This document shows, one piece after another, positions 33,925-43,042 of a stretch of DNA of 64,000 bases. The notes below the pieces were generated by a model. That model made no database searches, was not told the origin of the DNA, and saw only the letters and a list, made by a program, of their open reading frames with translations. The stretch is from Sorangium sp051521495 (GTDB lineage Bacteria > Myxococcota_A > Polyangia > Polyangiales > Polyangiaceae), in NCBI RefSeq assembly GCF_051521495.1, contig NZ_CP150355.1, positions 6,448,001-6,512,000 of the forward strand. Reading direction: 5' to 3'. The position numbers and the translations under genes are program-made. Numbering within the stretch: the first letter of the stretch is position 1; each line of letters opens with the position of its first letter.

Positions 33925-35073
33925 CTAGGGCGACGTCGTGGCGCCGCCGACCTGGACCGCGGGCTTCTGCTCGTCCTTCTTGATCGAGTAGCGCACGAGC
34001 GCGCGGAGCACGTCGTTGCGCTGCACGTTTCCGAGCAGGCTCTTCATGTCCTCGTAGATCGACGGATCGATCAGCAGGGCGCCGAGGGTCCCCTTGCCCG
34101 CCCTCATGTCGTGCACGATCGCCCGCAGATCGCCCGTCATCGCCGTCACGTTCGCGAGCGCCTCGGCGCCGTCGCCCTTGCCTCCGTAGAGCGCATCGTG
34201 CGCGAGGCTATCGCCCTCGCGGATGCCCCGCAGCGTCATGGCGACCTCGTCGGCCGCGTTCCCGAACTGCTGGATCTGCTTCTGCGGGCCGTCGCCGTAG
34301 ATGACGTCGTGCGCGAACCCCGGGCCCTCCTTGACCCGCGACACGACCCCCCGCACCTCGCGCATCGTGCTCGCGAGCTCCGTGCTGAGGTGGTCGAGGT
34401 TCTGCAGGGTGCGCGAGATGCGGTCGGCCTCCTCGCGATCGGTCAGGAAGCGGTGCGGGTAGCCTTCCCCCTCGGTCACCTGCTTCATCAGCGTGTTCGC
34501 CGAGGCGACCGTCTCGCGGAGATCCTTGTGCAGCTTCTCGTCGGCGATGCTCTCGGAGACCTTCTGGATGTTGTCGAGCGTCGCCTCGGCCTTCTCGGCC
34601 ATGCCGGTGACCTTGCCCATCACGTCGGTCGGCACCTCGCCGGGGATGTGGCCGCCGGGTGGCACCGAATCCGGGCTCTGCCCCTTCGTGAGCTCCAGCA
34701 TCTTGTCGCCGAGCAGGCCCTTGTTCGCGATCTGAGCGACGCTGTCCTTCTTGATCCGGCTCGCCTCGCTCTCGACGACCTCGAGCTTCACATAGATCTT
34801 GGTGTCCTTCGGATCAGGGCCGTAACCGACCTCGGCGACGTGACCGATGTCGATGCCTCCCATGCGGATGGGCGCGCCCGGCTTCAGCCCCTGAACGTCG
34901 GAGAAGTTCGTCGTGAAGCTGACGGAGGAGTCGAAGAGCCGCCGCTCGTCACCTATCAGGAAAATGACTACGGCGGAGAGCACAAGGCCCGCCAGCACAA
35001 AGAGTCCGACCTTCAGATCGCGCGCTCTGCCCATGCGAAAGGGCATCTTGCGCGATCTCGGGGGGATCGTCAC
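33925..35073 (-). CDS. mlaD: MlaD/MCE-domain lipid transport protein
   Basis: A 382-aa protein with an N-terminal transmembrane anchor (GLFVLAGLVLSAVVIFLIG, about 24-42) and an MCE domain at 50-125 (FSDVQGLKPGAPIRMGGIDI), the hallmark of MlaD. The rest is a long periplasmic helical region, and the C-terminal part has repeated helices typical of needle-forming MCE proteins. It should form a hexameric periplasmic channel for phospholipids between the membranes. The start is GTG 35073, overlapping the stop of the upstream ATPase gene by 4 bp (GTGA), which supports this start over later Met codons. MlaE permease and MlaB are not adjacent. Confidence 0.85.
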   Translation of the reverse strand: MTIPPRSRKMPFRMGRARDLKVGLFVLAGLVLSAVVIFLIGDERRLFDSSVSFTTNFSDVQGLKPGAPIRMGGIDIGHVAEVGYGPDPKDTKIYVKLEVVESEASRIKKDSVAQIANKGLLGDKMLELTKGQSPDSVPPGGHIPGEVPTDVMGKVTGMAEKAEATLDNIQKVSESIADEKLHKDLRETVASANTLMKQVTEGEGYPHRFLTDREEADRISRTLQNLDHLSTELASTMREVRGVVSRVKEGPGFAHDVIYGDGPQKQIQQFGNAADEVAMTLRGIREGDSLAHDALYGGKGDGAEALANVTAMTGDLRAIVHDMRAGKGTLGALLIDPSIYEDMKSLLGNVQRNDVLRALVRYSIKKDEQKPAVQVGGATTSP

Positions 35074-35849
35074 GCGCCGAGAAGCGTCTGGACGTCCTCG
35101 TTCACGGGGGCGGTCCCGGTAATGAAATCGGCGACATGCGGATCGGTGGACTCCCGGAACTCGTCCGGGGTGCCGGTCGCGATGACCTCGCCGCGGTAGA
35201 TCATCGCCATCCGATCCGAGATCGAGAAGGCGCTCTTCATGTCGTGCGTCACCACGATGCTCGTCACCTTGAGGGCCTGCTTCAGCCCCTTGATGAGGTG
35301 GTTGATGCGCTCGGTGTTGATCGGATCGAGGCCGGTCGTCGGCTCGTCGTAGAGCAGCACCTCCGGCTGCACCGCGATGGCGCGCGCGAGGCCGACGCGC
35401 TTCTTCATGCCGCCGGACAGGTCTCCCGGGCGCATCTGCTCGATGCCAGGCAGGCCGACGAGCGACAGCGCCCAGTTGACCCGATCCGCGATCTGCGCCT
35501 CGGTCATCTCCTTGCGGTAGTGCTCGTGCAGGCCGTAAGCGACGTTCTCACCGACCGAGATCGAGTCGAACAGGGCGCCCCCCTGGAAGAGCATCGCGAT
35601 GCGCTGGCGCACCCCGGCGATGCGCGTCTCGCTCACGCGCGTGATCTCTTCACCGTGAAACTGGATAGATCCATCGTCGGCGTCGAGCAGGCGGATGAGC
35701 AGCTTGAGCATGACGCTCTTGCCGACGCCCGAGCCGCCCATGATCGTGAGCGTCTCGCCCGGGTACACTTCGAGGTTCAGGTCGCGGTAGATGACCTTCG
35801 GACCGAAGGCCTTGCGCACATGCGAGAACCGGATCAGCGGCTCAGCCAC
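35070..35849 (-). CDS. mlaF: ABC transporter ATPase MlaF
   Basis: A 259-aa ATPase of the Mla-type lipid transporter. Walker A is GGSGVGKS (38-45), the signature is LSGGMKKRVGLARA (about 143-156), Walker B is LLYDEPTTGLDP and the switch His is in SIVVTHDM. The LSGGM-K-R signature and TTGLDP are typical of MlaF/Ttg2A rather than generic importers. The gene is translationally coupled to mlaD. No permease gene (mlaE) is present in the sequenced neighbourhood: recJ lies 40 bp upstream on the same strand. The permease must be encoded elsewhere or be a different protein. Confidence 0.9.
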   Translation of the reverse strand: MAEPLIRFSHVRKAFGPKVIYRDLNLEVYPGETLTIMGGSGVGKSVMLKLLIRLLDADDGSIQFHGEEITRVSETRIAGVRQRIAMLFQGGALFDSISVGENVAYGLHEHYRKEMTEAQIADRVNWALSLVGLPGIEQMRPGDLSGGMKKRVGLARAIAVQPEVLLYDEPTTGLDPINTERINHLIKGLKQALKVTSIVVTHDMKSAFSISDRMAMIYRGEVIATGTPDEFRESTDPHVADFITGTAPVNEDVQTLLGA

Positions 35850-35889
35850 GCGTTCACGCTAGCACGCCGCGGAGGCCCGCCGCGAACGC

Positions 35890-37653
35890 TCAGTCGGCCG
35901 CGGCGACGTGCTCGATCCTGATCTCGACGGCGTCCCCGCCGCGCCAGGCGTCGCGACGGAGGCGGCCCACCACGTCGACGCGCCCGCCGGCGAACCGCGG
36001 CGCGAGCTCGCCCAGCTCGAACCCGAAGCACGATATCTCGCGGCGGGCGAAGGTGAGCTCGAGCTTGAGGTGGCCCTTCAGGTTCCTCGCGGAGCGCACG
36101 GCCGCGCCCGGCACGAGCACGAACGCCGCGCGGTTGCCCTCGCCGCAGGGCTCGAGCCGCTCGAGATCGCGCGCCACGGCCGCCGGATCGTCGCGATCGT
36201 CGAGCCGGACCTGGGCGGTCGCGAACGCCGCGGCGGGCGGGAGGTCCTGCTCGCGGAAGGCGTCGCACCACGCGGCCCGGAGCGCCTCGACGCGATCGGC
36301 GCGCACCTCGACGCCGGCCGCGGCCTGGTGGCCGCCGAAGCCGACGAGCTCGGCGCGGCAACGGCCGAGCGCGTCGTGGAGCCGCGCGCCCGCGGGACCG
36401 CGCACCGAGCCGCGCCCCTTCGCGCCTTCCAGCGCGATGACGATCGTCGGCTTGCCATAGCGGCCCGTGATCCTGCCAGCGACGATGCCGACCACGCCGG
36501 GGTGGAAGCCCTGCCGCGCGATGACGATCGCGGGATCGCGATCGAAGCCGGCGCGCTCGATCTCGGCGAGCGCGGAGGTCAGCATCTCTTCCTGGATGGC
36601 GCGCCGCTTCATCTGCGCCTGCTCCACCGTGGCGGCGAGCGCGGAGGCGGTCACGCTGTCGTGCGCGAGCAGGAGCTCCAGGGAGACGTCGGGATCGCCG
36701 AGCCGACCGGGCGCGTTGAGGCGAGGCGCGATCCGGAAGGCGACATCCTCGGCGGAGGCGCCGCGCCCGAGATCGAGGTTGGCGAGCGCCGCGAGCGCGC
36801 GGAGCCCGGGTCGAGGCCCGGTCTGGAGCACGCCGAGGCCGGCGCGCACGAGCGCGCGGTTGTCGCCCGTCAGCGGCGCGACGTCGGCGATCGTGCCGAT
36901 CGCCACGAGGTCGAGGTAGGGGCGGAGATCGAGCGACGAGCCGAGCTTCTTGCGCACGGCGGCCAGGAGCGAGAGCGCGAGGCCGCAGGAGGCGAGCCCC
37001 TTGTACGGGAAGCCGCAGTCGGCGCGGTGCGGGTTGAGGAAGGCGATCGCGGGGAGCGGCTCGGCCGGCACGAGGTGGTGATCGATGACGACGCAGTCGA
37101 TGCCGGCCGCGCGGGCCGCGGCGAGCCGCTCGTGATCGCTGGATCCGCAGTCGCACGTGATGAGCAGCGTCGGGCCGGCGCGCATCACGCGCTCGAGCGC
37201 GGGCGCCGAGAGGCCGTAGCTGCCTTCGGCGCGCGTCGCGAGGAGCGGCACCACCTTGCCGGAGAGGGCGCGCAGCCCGCCGGTCATGATGGCGGTCGCG
37301 GTGATCCCGTCGCAGTCGTAATCGCCGAAGACGGCGATCCGCTCCCCGGCGCGCACGGCGCGCGCGATCCGCTCCGCGCTCGCCTCGCGATCGGCCATCG
37401 CGTCGGGCGACGTGAGGTGCGAGAGCCGCGGGTCGAGGAAGCGCCGGGTCGCGTCGTCAGGAGCCCAGCCGGCCCGGTGCAGGACGTCCGCTACCGTGAT
37501 CGACAGCCCCAGCTCGCGCGCCAGCACGAGCGCCTCGGCGGACGCCTCGCCCGGATCCGCGACGGGCGCGGCGCCCCTCGCCGCGGGCGAGGTCGGGGCC
37601 TGCGCGTCGCGCTCGGCGAGCTCCTTCCACGCCTCCGTGGCCGTGCTCGTCAT
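35890..37653 (-). CDS. recJ: Single-stranded-DNA-specific exonuclease RecJ
   Basis: A 587-aa DHH-family 5'-3' ssDNA exonuclease used in recombinational and mismatch repair. Metal-binding motifs are DYDCDG (111-116) in the IAVFGDYDCDGITATA strand and DHH (191-193) in CVVIDHHLVPAE, followed by the DHHA1 region with GRGSVRGPAGARLHDAL and GFGGHQAAAGVE. The C-terminal OB domain is present (VDVVGRLRRDAW). Length is normal for RecJ. Start ATG 37653 is followed by a non-conserved 45-residue N-terminal stretch before the first conserved segment, so a downstream start cannot be excluded. It is on the same strand as secDF and mla, with short gaps. Confidence 0.93.
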   Translation of the reverse strand: MTSTATEAWKELAERDAQAPTSPAARGAAPVADPGEASAEALVLARELGLSITVADVLHRAGWAPDDATRRFLDPRLSHLTSPDAMADREASAERIARAVRAGERIAVFGDYDCDGITATAIMTGGLRALSGKVVPLLATRAEGSYGLSAPALERVMRAGPTLLITCDCGSSDHERLAAARAAGIDCVVIDHHLVPAEPLPAIAFLNPHRADCGFPYKGLASCGLALSLLAAVRKKLGSSLDLRPYLDLVAIGTIADVAPLTGDNRALVRAGLGVLQTGPRPGLRALAALANLDLGRGASAEDVAFRIAPRLNAPGRLGDPDVSLELLLAHDSVTASALAATVEQAQMKRRAIQEEMLTSALAEIERAGFDRDPAIVIARQGFHPGVVGIVAGRITGRYGKPTIVIALEGAKGRGSVRGPAGARLHDALGRCRAELVGFGGHQAAAGVEVRADRVEALRAAWCDAFREQDLPPAAAFATAQVRLDDRDDPAAVARDLERLEPCGEGNRAAFVLVPGAAVRSARNLKGHLKLELTFARREISCFGFELGELAPRFAGGRVDVVGRLRRDAWRGGDAVEIRIEHVAAAD

Positions 37654-37741
37654 CGCAGGAGCGGGTACACCGACGGGAGGGGGGTGTCCATGGCCTGGGG
37701 CGGTTCAGGCCGCGCGGCCCCGCGCGGCCACGGCGAGGCGC

Positions 37742-38983
37742 TCAGACGACCGCGTCGGCGCGCTTCTGCGTGCGGACGCGGCTGAGCTTCTTGCGCTTGC
37801 CCCCGTTCGCGCCGAAGAAGCGGCGGTCGATCCACTCGGTGAGCGGCGCCGCGACGTAGATCGACGAGTAGGTGCCGACGACGATCCCGACGACGAGCGT
37901 GAACGCGAAGTCCCGGATGACGCCCGTGCCATAGAAGAGGAACATGATGAGCGACAGCAACGTCGTCATGGACACGAGGATGGTGCGCCCGAGCATCTCG
38001 GAGAGCGAGAAGTTGATGACGGCCGCGAAGCTCATGTCCCGGTGCTTCCCCAGGTTCTCGCGGATCCGGTCGTAGACGACGACCGTGTCCGTGATCGAGT
38101 AGCCGACGATCGTGAGCAGCGCGGCGACGGTGGAGAGGGTGATTTCCCGCTGCGTGATCACCATCGCGCCGAGCGCGATGCCGACGTCGTGGATGAGCGC
38201 GACGATGCCGCCAGGCGCGAACCGGATGTCGAACCGGAACGCGATGTACGCCATGATGAAGAAGATCGTGATGGCGATGCTCTTGATGGCCGCGTCGCGC
38301 AGCTGCGCGCCGGCCTTCGGGCCGATCCACTCGACCCGGAGCGCCTGATCGGGGACCTTGTCCGCGCCGAGGTGCTCCCGGAGACCATCCATCAGCTGGT
38401 CGCCCTTCGACTTCAGGTAGAGCTCGACCTTGTGGTCGCGCTCGCTCACGACGAGCGGGTTGTTCGCGCCATGCCTGAGCTCGACCCCCTCGATGCCCTC
38501 GAGCTGCTTCTTGATCCCCTCCAGGTCGGGCGTGGTGTCGTAGCGCGCGGAGATCTTGTCGCCGCCAGGGCTGAATTTGACCTCAGTGGCGCGCACGTTG
38601 TGGGGGCAGCGGTCCTCGGGGACGGAGCCGTTCTCGGGCGGCAGGCACATCCGATCCCGCACCGCGGCCTTCTCCTGCTCCGAGAGGGTGGAGACCTCGT
38701 GGACCCGGATGAGGTAGCGGTTCGGGTTGGCCTGATCCGCGACGGACACGATGTCCGGGGAGTCGAAGCCCGCCTTCGTGACGGCCTCGCGGACCTCGGC
38801 GCTCGAGACCGCAGTCCGGAAGGCGACCTCGACCTCGGTGCCTCCCTTGAAATCGGTCCCGAGCTTCGGCCCCGGCACGATGAACGAGATGATCGACAGG
38901 ATGAGCAGCACCCCGCTGAGCCCGATGAAGAGCCAGCGCTTGCTCATGAAGTCGAACTGACGGCCAGGTTTGATGAGTTCCAT
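37742..38983 (-). CDS. secF: Protein-export membrane protein SecF
   Basis: A 413-aa RND-type subunit that with SecD uses proton motive force to help pull preproteins out of SecYEG. Conserved LGTDFKGGTEVEVAF follows the first transmembrane helix. The C-terminal half has the five-helix SecF core with ITIFFIMAYIAFRFDIRFAPG, ALIHDVGIALG, YSITDTVVVYDRIRENL and a terminal helix near TYSSIYVAAPL. The periplasmic loop has an insertion of about 90 residues containing two Cys (MCLPPENGS, DRCPHN), larger than in E. coli SecF. It lies 74 bp downstream of secD. Confidence 0.93.
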   Translation of the reverse strand: MELIKPGRQFDFMSKRWLFIGLSGVLLILSIISFIVPGPKLGTDFKGGTEVEVAFRTAVSSAEVREAVTKAGFDSPDIVSVADQANPNRYLIRVHEVSTLSEQEKAAVRDRMCLPPENGSVPEDRCPHNVRATEVKFSPGGDKISARYDTTPDLEGIKKQLEGIEGVELRHGANNPLVVSERDHKVELYLKSKGDQLMDGLREHLGADKVPDQALRVEWIGPKAGAQLRDAAIKSIAITIFFIMAYIAFRFDIRFAPGGIVALIHDVGIALGAMVITQREITLSTVAALLTIVGYSITDTVVVYDRIRENLGKHRDMSFAAVINFSLSEMLGRTILVSMTTLLSLIMFLFYGTGVIRDFAFTLVVGIVVGTYSSIYVAAPLTEWIDRRFFGANGGKRKKLSRVRTQKRADAVV

Positions 38984-38996
38984 CGTCGTGTCTCAA

Positions 38997-39048
38997 TCGG
39001 AGAGCCGCTCGCGCGTTCTCCCTCAAAGGTCGGAGAGCCGCTCGCGCG
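38997..39048. repeat. 19-bp direct repeat in the secD-secF gap
   Basis: TCGGAGAGCCGCTCGCGCG occurs identically at 38997-39015 and 39030-39048, filling most of the 74-bp secD-secF gap. It may be a duplicated leader segment or a post-transcriptional element. Confidence 0.8.
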
Positions 39049-39057
39049 CCCCCGTTC

Positions 39058-41211
39058 TCAGCCGAGCGAGAGCGTCTTGATCTTTCGGCCGCGCACCGCC
39101 CAGTCGAACATCAGGCGGGTGCAGACGACCCCGGTGAACAGGCTGATCGCGATGCCGACGATCAGCGTGATCGCGAAGCCCTTGATGGGGCCGGTGCCGT
39201 ACTGCGCGAGGATGAGCCCCGAGAGCAGCGTGGTCACGTGGCCGTCGAGGATGGCGCTGAACGCCTTGTCGTAACCGACGTCGACCGCGGCGCGCGGGCT
39301 CTTGCCGTGCCTGAGCTCCTCCCGGATGCGCTCGTTGATCAGCACGTTGGCGTCGACCGCGATGCCCATGGTGAGCACCAGGCCGGCGATGCCGGGCAGC
39401 GTCATCGACGCCCCGAACATCGCGAGGACGGCGATCTGGAGGATGAGGTTGAAGATGACCGCGACGTCCGCGATGAGCCCGGCGCGGCTGTAGATCACCA
39501 CCATGAACACGACGACGAGCACGCCGCTCGCGATGGCCCCCTTCATGCTCTGGTGGATCGCGTCCTTGCCCAGCGACGGGCCGATGCGCTGCTCGTTCGA
39601 GGGGGAGATCGGGGCTGGCAGCGCGCCAGACCGGAGCACCAGCTCGAGCTTGCGCGCGTCCTGGAGCTGCTGATCGGGGTTCTGCGAGCCCATCGTGATC
39701 TGCGCGCGGCCGCCGCCGATCTTCGTCTGGATGACCGGCGCGCTCTCGACCTTGTCGTCGAGGATGATGGCGAACCGCCGCTTGATGTTCCGGCCGGTGA
39801 TGTCTTCAAACCGGTCGGCGCCGGTCGGGGTGAAATCCATCGACACGTACCAGCCGCCGAGGCCACCGTCGCGGTGATCCGGGAGCGCCTGCGCGTCGCG
39901 CACCATGTCGCCCGTGACCTCGGCCTTGCTGAAGAGGAAGAACGTCCGCCAGCCGATCTCCTCGATGACGTCCTTCGCCTCGTTGAACTCGTACAGCTTG
40001 CCGAAGCCGATCTCGTTGTCCGCCGGCACCTGGAGCGTCCCGACCCACTCGCGCAGCCGCTTCAGCGTGTCGCGCATCTCCTCGTGCTCCGCGCGCACCA
40101 TCCGGGCGAAGTGGACCGGCTTGGTCTTCCCGGGGCCGACCGGCGCGTTCTCGATCGAGAACGTCAGCCCCTTCGGGAGGTCCTCCTCCTTGGCGCTCCT
40201 CGCGATCGGCTCGAAGAAGTCGTGGTCGTCGTCGACCATCTTGAACTCGAGCCGCGCGGTCTGGCTGATGATCTCGCGGATCGTGTTGAACGCGCTCTCG
40301 TCGTCGCCGGGGACCTCGATGATGACGTCCTCGTCGCGCGTCGAGACGCTCGCCTCCTTGAGGCCGAGACCGTCGACGCGGCGGAGCACCGTCTCCTTGG
40401 CCTGCGACACCGCCCGCTCGCGGATGCCGCTCGAGATCTCGTCGCGGATCCGGAACTTCGCGACGCGGCGATCCGCCGAGCGCTGGAGCTGCATCTCGTG
40501 CAGGAACTTCGCCAGGAACTCGTCGTTGATCTTCTCGGAGTCCGCCGGGTCGTTGAACGTGATGACGATCGTGTCGGTCTGCTCGCGCGACTTCTCGATG
40601 CGGAGCTTCGTCTGGAGCTTCTGCATCTCGTCGATCGTCGGCGGCTTGTCGCCCTCATGGAACCCGAACGACCTCGCGAGCGCCGCGCGCAGGTCGTCGT
40701 AGTACCGATCGCGCTTGTCGCTGATCGCCTCGTCGACGTCGACCGTGTAGACGAGGCGGAGGCCGCCCTTCAGATCGAGCCCGCGCACCAGGCGGAACGG
40801 GATGTTCGACAGCAAGAAGCGGCTGAACCCGAGCTCCCCCGCCCTCGCCTGGGTCTCCTGCTCCGCCAGCTCCTCCGACGAGAGGCCGGCGTGGACGGGG
40901 CGGCCGTACCGCTCGTCGTGGTAGGTCGGGTAGATGGCGAGCGCCGAGCCGAGCGCCAGGAACAGCACGAAGCCCGTCTTCACCCGCCACGCGAAATCGA
41001 TCCACGGCCCGGTGCAGAGCAGCGCCCACGGCACCATCAGGCCGAACGTCGCGAGGGCCCAGAACACGTGGTAGTGGGCGGCGATCGCGGCGGCGCCGGC
41101 GGAGAGCGCCGCCCAGGCGAAGACGCTGCGCCGCGAGCGGCTGAGCCACGCGCCGAGGAGGCACAGGCCGGCGACGCCGGCGAACCCGTACTGGAAGATG
41201 TTTAGGAGCAT
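39058..41211 (-). CDS. secD: Protein translocase subunit SecD with extended membrane N-terminus
   Basis: A 717-aa SecD. The conserved motif RGLDLKGGLRLVY appears around residue 144, roughly 85 residues later than in E. coli. The extra N-terminal part (1-105) holds three or four hydrophobic helices (SVFAWAALSAGAAAIAAHY, ALATFGLMVPWALLCTG, TGFVLFLALGSALAIYP). The P1 head domain occupies about 200-520. The C-terminal six-helix region includes GIAGLVLTMGIAVDANVLIN, ERIREELRHGKSPRAAVDVG and LSGLILAQYGTGPIKGFA. It works with SecF and YajC in the inner membrane. yajC lies 55 bp upstream. Confidence 0.93.
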   Translation of the reverse strand: MLLNIFQYGFAGVAGLCLLGAWLSRSRRSVFAWAALSAGAAAIAAHYHVFWALATFGLMVPWALLCTGPWIDFAWRVKTGFVLFLALGSALAIYPTYHDERYGRPVHAGLSSEELAEQETQARAGELGFSRFLLSNIPFRLVRGLDLKGGLRLVYTVDVDEAISDKRDRYYDDLRAALARSFGFHEGDKPPTIDEMQKLQTKLRIEKSREQTDTIVITFNDPADSEKINDEFLAKFLHEMQLQRSADRRVAKFRIRDEISSGIRERAVSQAKETVLRRVDGLGLKEASVSTRDEDVIIEVPGDDESAFNTIREIISQTARLEFKMVDDDHDFFEPIARSAKEEDLPKGLTFSIENAPVGPGKTKPVHFARMVRAEHEEMRDTLKRLREWVGTLQVPADNEIGFGKLYEFNEAKDVIEEIGWRTFFLFSKAEVTGDMVRDAQALPDHRDGGLGGWYVSMDFTPTGADRFEDITGRNIKRRFAIILDDKVESAPVIQTKIGGGRAQITMGSQNPDQQLQDARKLELVLRSGALPAPISPSNEQRIGPSLGKDAIHQSMKGAIASGVLVVVFMVVIYSRAGLIADVAVIFNLILQIAVLAMFGASMTLPGIAGLVLTMGIAVDANVLINERIREELRHGKSPRAAVDVGYDKAFSAILDGHVTTLLSGLILAQYGTGPIKGFAITLIVGIAISLFTGVVCTRLMFDWAVRGRKIKTLSLG

Positions 41212-41266
41212 GGAGTGTGGCGCCGCGGGGGCGGTAAAAAAGCTTCCTGTTGGGCCGAGCGCCGGC

Positions 41267-41698
41267 CTACGACTTCTTGTCCTTCGCCGTCTCGGCGACC
41301 TTGGCGTCCGCCGCCGCGACCTCGCCGGGGTCGGGGCCCTGGATCGCGCTCTTCAGGATCTGCACGTTCACGCCAGGGGCGATCTCCAGCTTGACCCTGG
41401 GCGAGTTCGGGTTGATGTCGACGATCTTGCCGATGAGCCCGGCTTGGGTGACGACCCGGTCGCCCGCCTTCAGGCTGGACTCGATCTGCTTCTGCTTCTT
41501 GTTCTGGCTCCGCGTCATCACGAAGATGAGCAGCAGCGGCAGCGCCAAGATGAGGAACTGGAAGGCCCCTCCGCCGAACGGCGAAGACGGCGCCTCGTGC
41601 CCTCCGGACGGCGGCGATTGACCTTCAACCGGCGTCGCGGGCGCGTTGCCCGCTCGCCCGGGGGCGGCGTTCGGCTGGAACCAGTTTGAGCTTGCCAA
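41267..41698 (-). CDS. yajC: Preprotein translocase subunit YajC
   Basis: A 143-aa small inner-membrane protein of the SecDF-YajC complex. A single transmembrane helix (AFQFLILALPLLLIFVMTRS, about 46-65) is followed by the YajC cytosolic domain KKQKQIESSLKAGDRVVTQA, GLIGKIVDINPNS and VKLEIAPGVNVQILKSAI. The N-terminal 45 residues are Pro/Gly-rich and longer than usual. First gene of yajC-secD-secF; the gap to secD is 55 bp. Confidence 0.92.
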   Translation of the reverse strand: MASSNWFQPNAAPGRAGNAPATPVEGQSPPSGGHEAPSSPFGGGAFQFLILALPLLLIFVMTRSQNKKQKQIESSLKAGDRVVTQAGLIGKIVDINPNSPRVKLEIAPGVNVQILKSAIQGPDPGEVAAADAKVAETAKDKKS

Positions 41699-41899
41699 GG
41701 TGACGCGTGTCTCCGGGCCCCGACGGGCTCGCCCGCAATTTGCGGGCCTCTCCCAACCCCCCGGGGCCCGCCTCCATACCCAGGATCCAAGGGTCGCGCA
41801 AGGAGCTAGGCGGGCAAGCTCACCCGGGCATCCGGGGAATGCAGCCTGGCGGCCATTTCCGCCCTCGCCTCCCTTGCCTTGCCGCGCGGCGGCGCGGCG

Positions 41900-43042
41900 T
41901 CAGCCGTCGCTGCCGAACACGATGTGCCGGCGGGCCCGCTCGCCGCTCGCGATCTCCGCCAGCGACAGGCGCACGTCGCGCTCGGTGATCGTGCCGTCGA
42001 TCGTCGCGAACGTCGCGGAGAGGATCGGCGGGATGCGCCCGATGGCGGGGAAGCCAGGGGCCCACGTGAGCGCGTCCGCGAACGCCGCCTTCACCTCGGC
42101 GGCGACGGGCCCCTGCGGCGCGAGCGGCACGTCGAGCGGCTCCAGGACAACGACGGCCTTGGCCCGCCCGAGCGTCTTCACCACCTCCGCGCCGAAGAAC
42201 GGGCGGAGCGCGCGCACACCCACGAGGCCGACGCGCCGGCCCTGCGCCCTCAGGCTGCGCACGACCTCGCGGGCCGCGGGGAACGCGCAGCCCACGACGA
42301 CCATGATCTCCTCGGCGTCCGCGGTCTCGACGCGCTCGATCGCGCCGAGCGATCTGCCGGTCAGCTCGCCGAGCTCCCGCATCGCGCTGGCGAGCGCGAA
42401 CGGGACGCGCGCGCAGAAGCCCCGCTCCGCCCGCTTCCGGACGACGCCGCGGCCCTGCGGGCGAGGCCCGCCGTCGCCGTCGCTCTCGCCCGGGGCCACG
42501 TCGGTGAAGGTCGGCGCGCTCCGCTCGGAGCCGAGGAAGCGCGCCGCGAGATCGCGCGCGCCGCCGAGGGCCGACACGTCCGATGGCAGCGCGTCGACGA
42601 GGTGCAGGAACGGCGTCTCGCTGTCCTCGGCGGCGCGCCGCGCCACGAGCGCCATGTCCGCCGCCTCCTGGCTGCTCCAGGTGACGAGCACCCCGGCGCC
42701 GACATCGAGCGCCGGCGCGAGCTCGTCGCGCCCGACGGCGAGCCCGCCGCGCCGCTCGATGACGTGGACCGTGACCGGCGTCCGCACCGCCGCCGCCTCG
42801 CCGAGCGCGGCGAGCGCCCCGACGAGCTCGTGGGCGCCCAGCACGACGCTCGCGCGCTGCCCGCGGCGCGTGCGCGCCGCCGCGCCGCGGATCGCGTCGG
42901 TGGCGCACGCTGCGCGTTCGATCGGCAGATCGCCGGGCACCGCCGCGTGCGCGGCGAACAGCGCGCTCCCCGCGGCCACCTCGACAAGTGCGATCACCGC
43001 CGCCGGATCCGGCGGCGAGCCTAGACCGTCAGGCCCTGCCAT
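41900..43042 (-). CDS. Orphan PorA-like protein (2-oxoacid:ferredoxin oxidoreductase alpha-type)
   Basis: A 380-aa protein resembling the alpha subunit (pyrimidine-binding domain I plus domain II) of pyruvate:ferredoxin oxidoreductase. Visible similarities are DVGAGVLVTWSSQEAADMAL and TPFLHLVDALPSD (domain I), EIMVVVGCAFPAAREVVRSL, RVGLVGVRALRPFFGAEVV and AKAVVVLEPLDVPLAPQGP (domain II). The N-terminal region (residues 1-60) is strongly divergent and lacks the usual AYPITP motif. No gene for a TPP-binding beta subunit, gamma subunit or ferredoxin is adjacent. Either it pairs with a distant partner or has a non-catalytic role. The start at 43042 is tentative; more upstream in-frame sequence shows no conservation. 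Confidence 0.6.
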   Translation of the reverse strand: MAGPDGLGSPPDPAAVIALVEVAAGSALFAAHAAVPGDLPIERAACATDAIRGAAARTRRGQRASVVLGAHELVGALAALGEAAAVRTPVTVHVIERRGGLAVGRDELAPALDVGAGVLVTWSSQEAADMALVARRAAEDSETPFLHLVDALPSDVSALGGARDLAARFLGSERSAPTFTDVAPGESDGDGGPRPQGRGVVRKRAERGFCARVPFALASAMRELGELTGRSLGAIERVETADAEEIMVVVGCAFPAAREVVRSLRAQGRRVGLVGVRALRPFFGAEVVKTLGRAKAVVVLEPLDVPLAPQGPVAAEVKAAFADALTWAPGFPAIGRIPPILSATFATIDGTITERDVRLSLAEIASGERARRHIVFGSDG

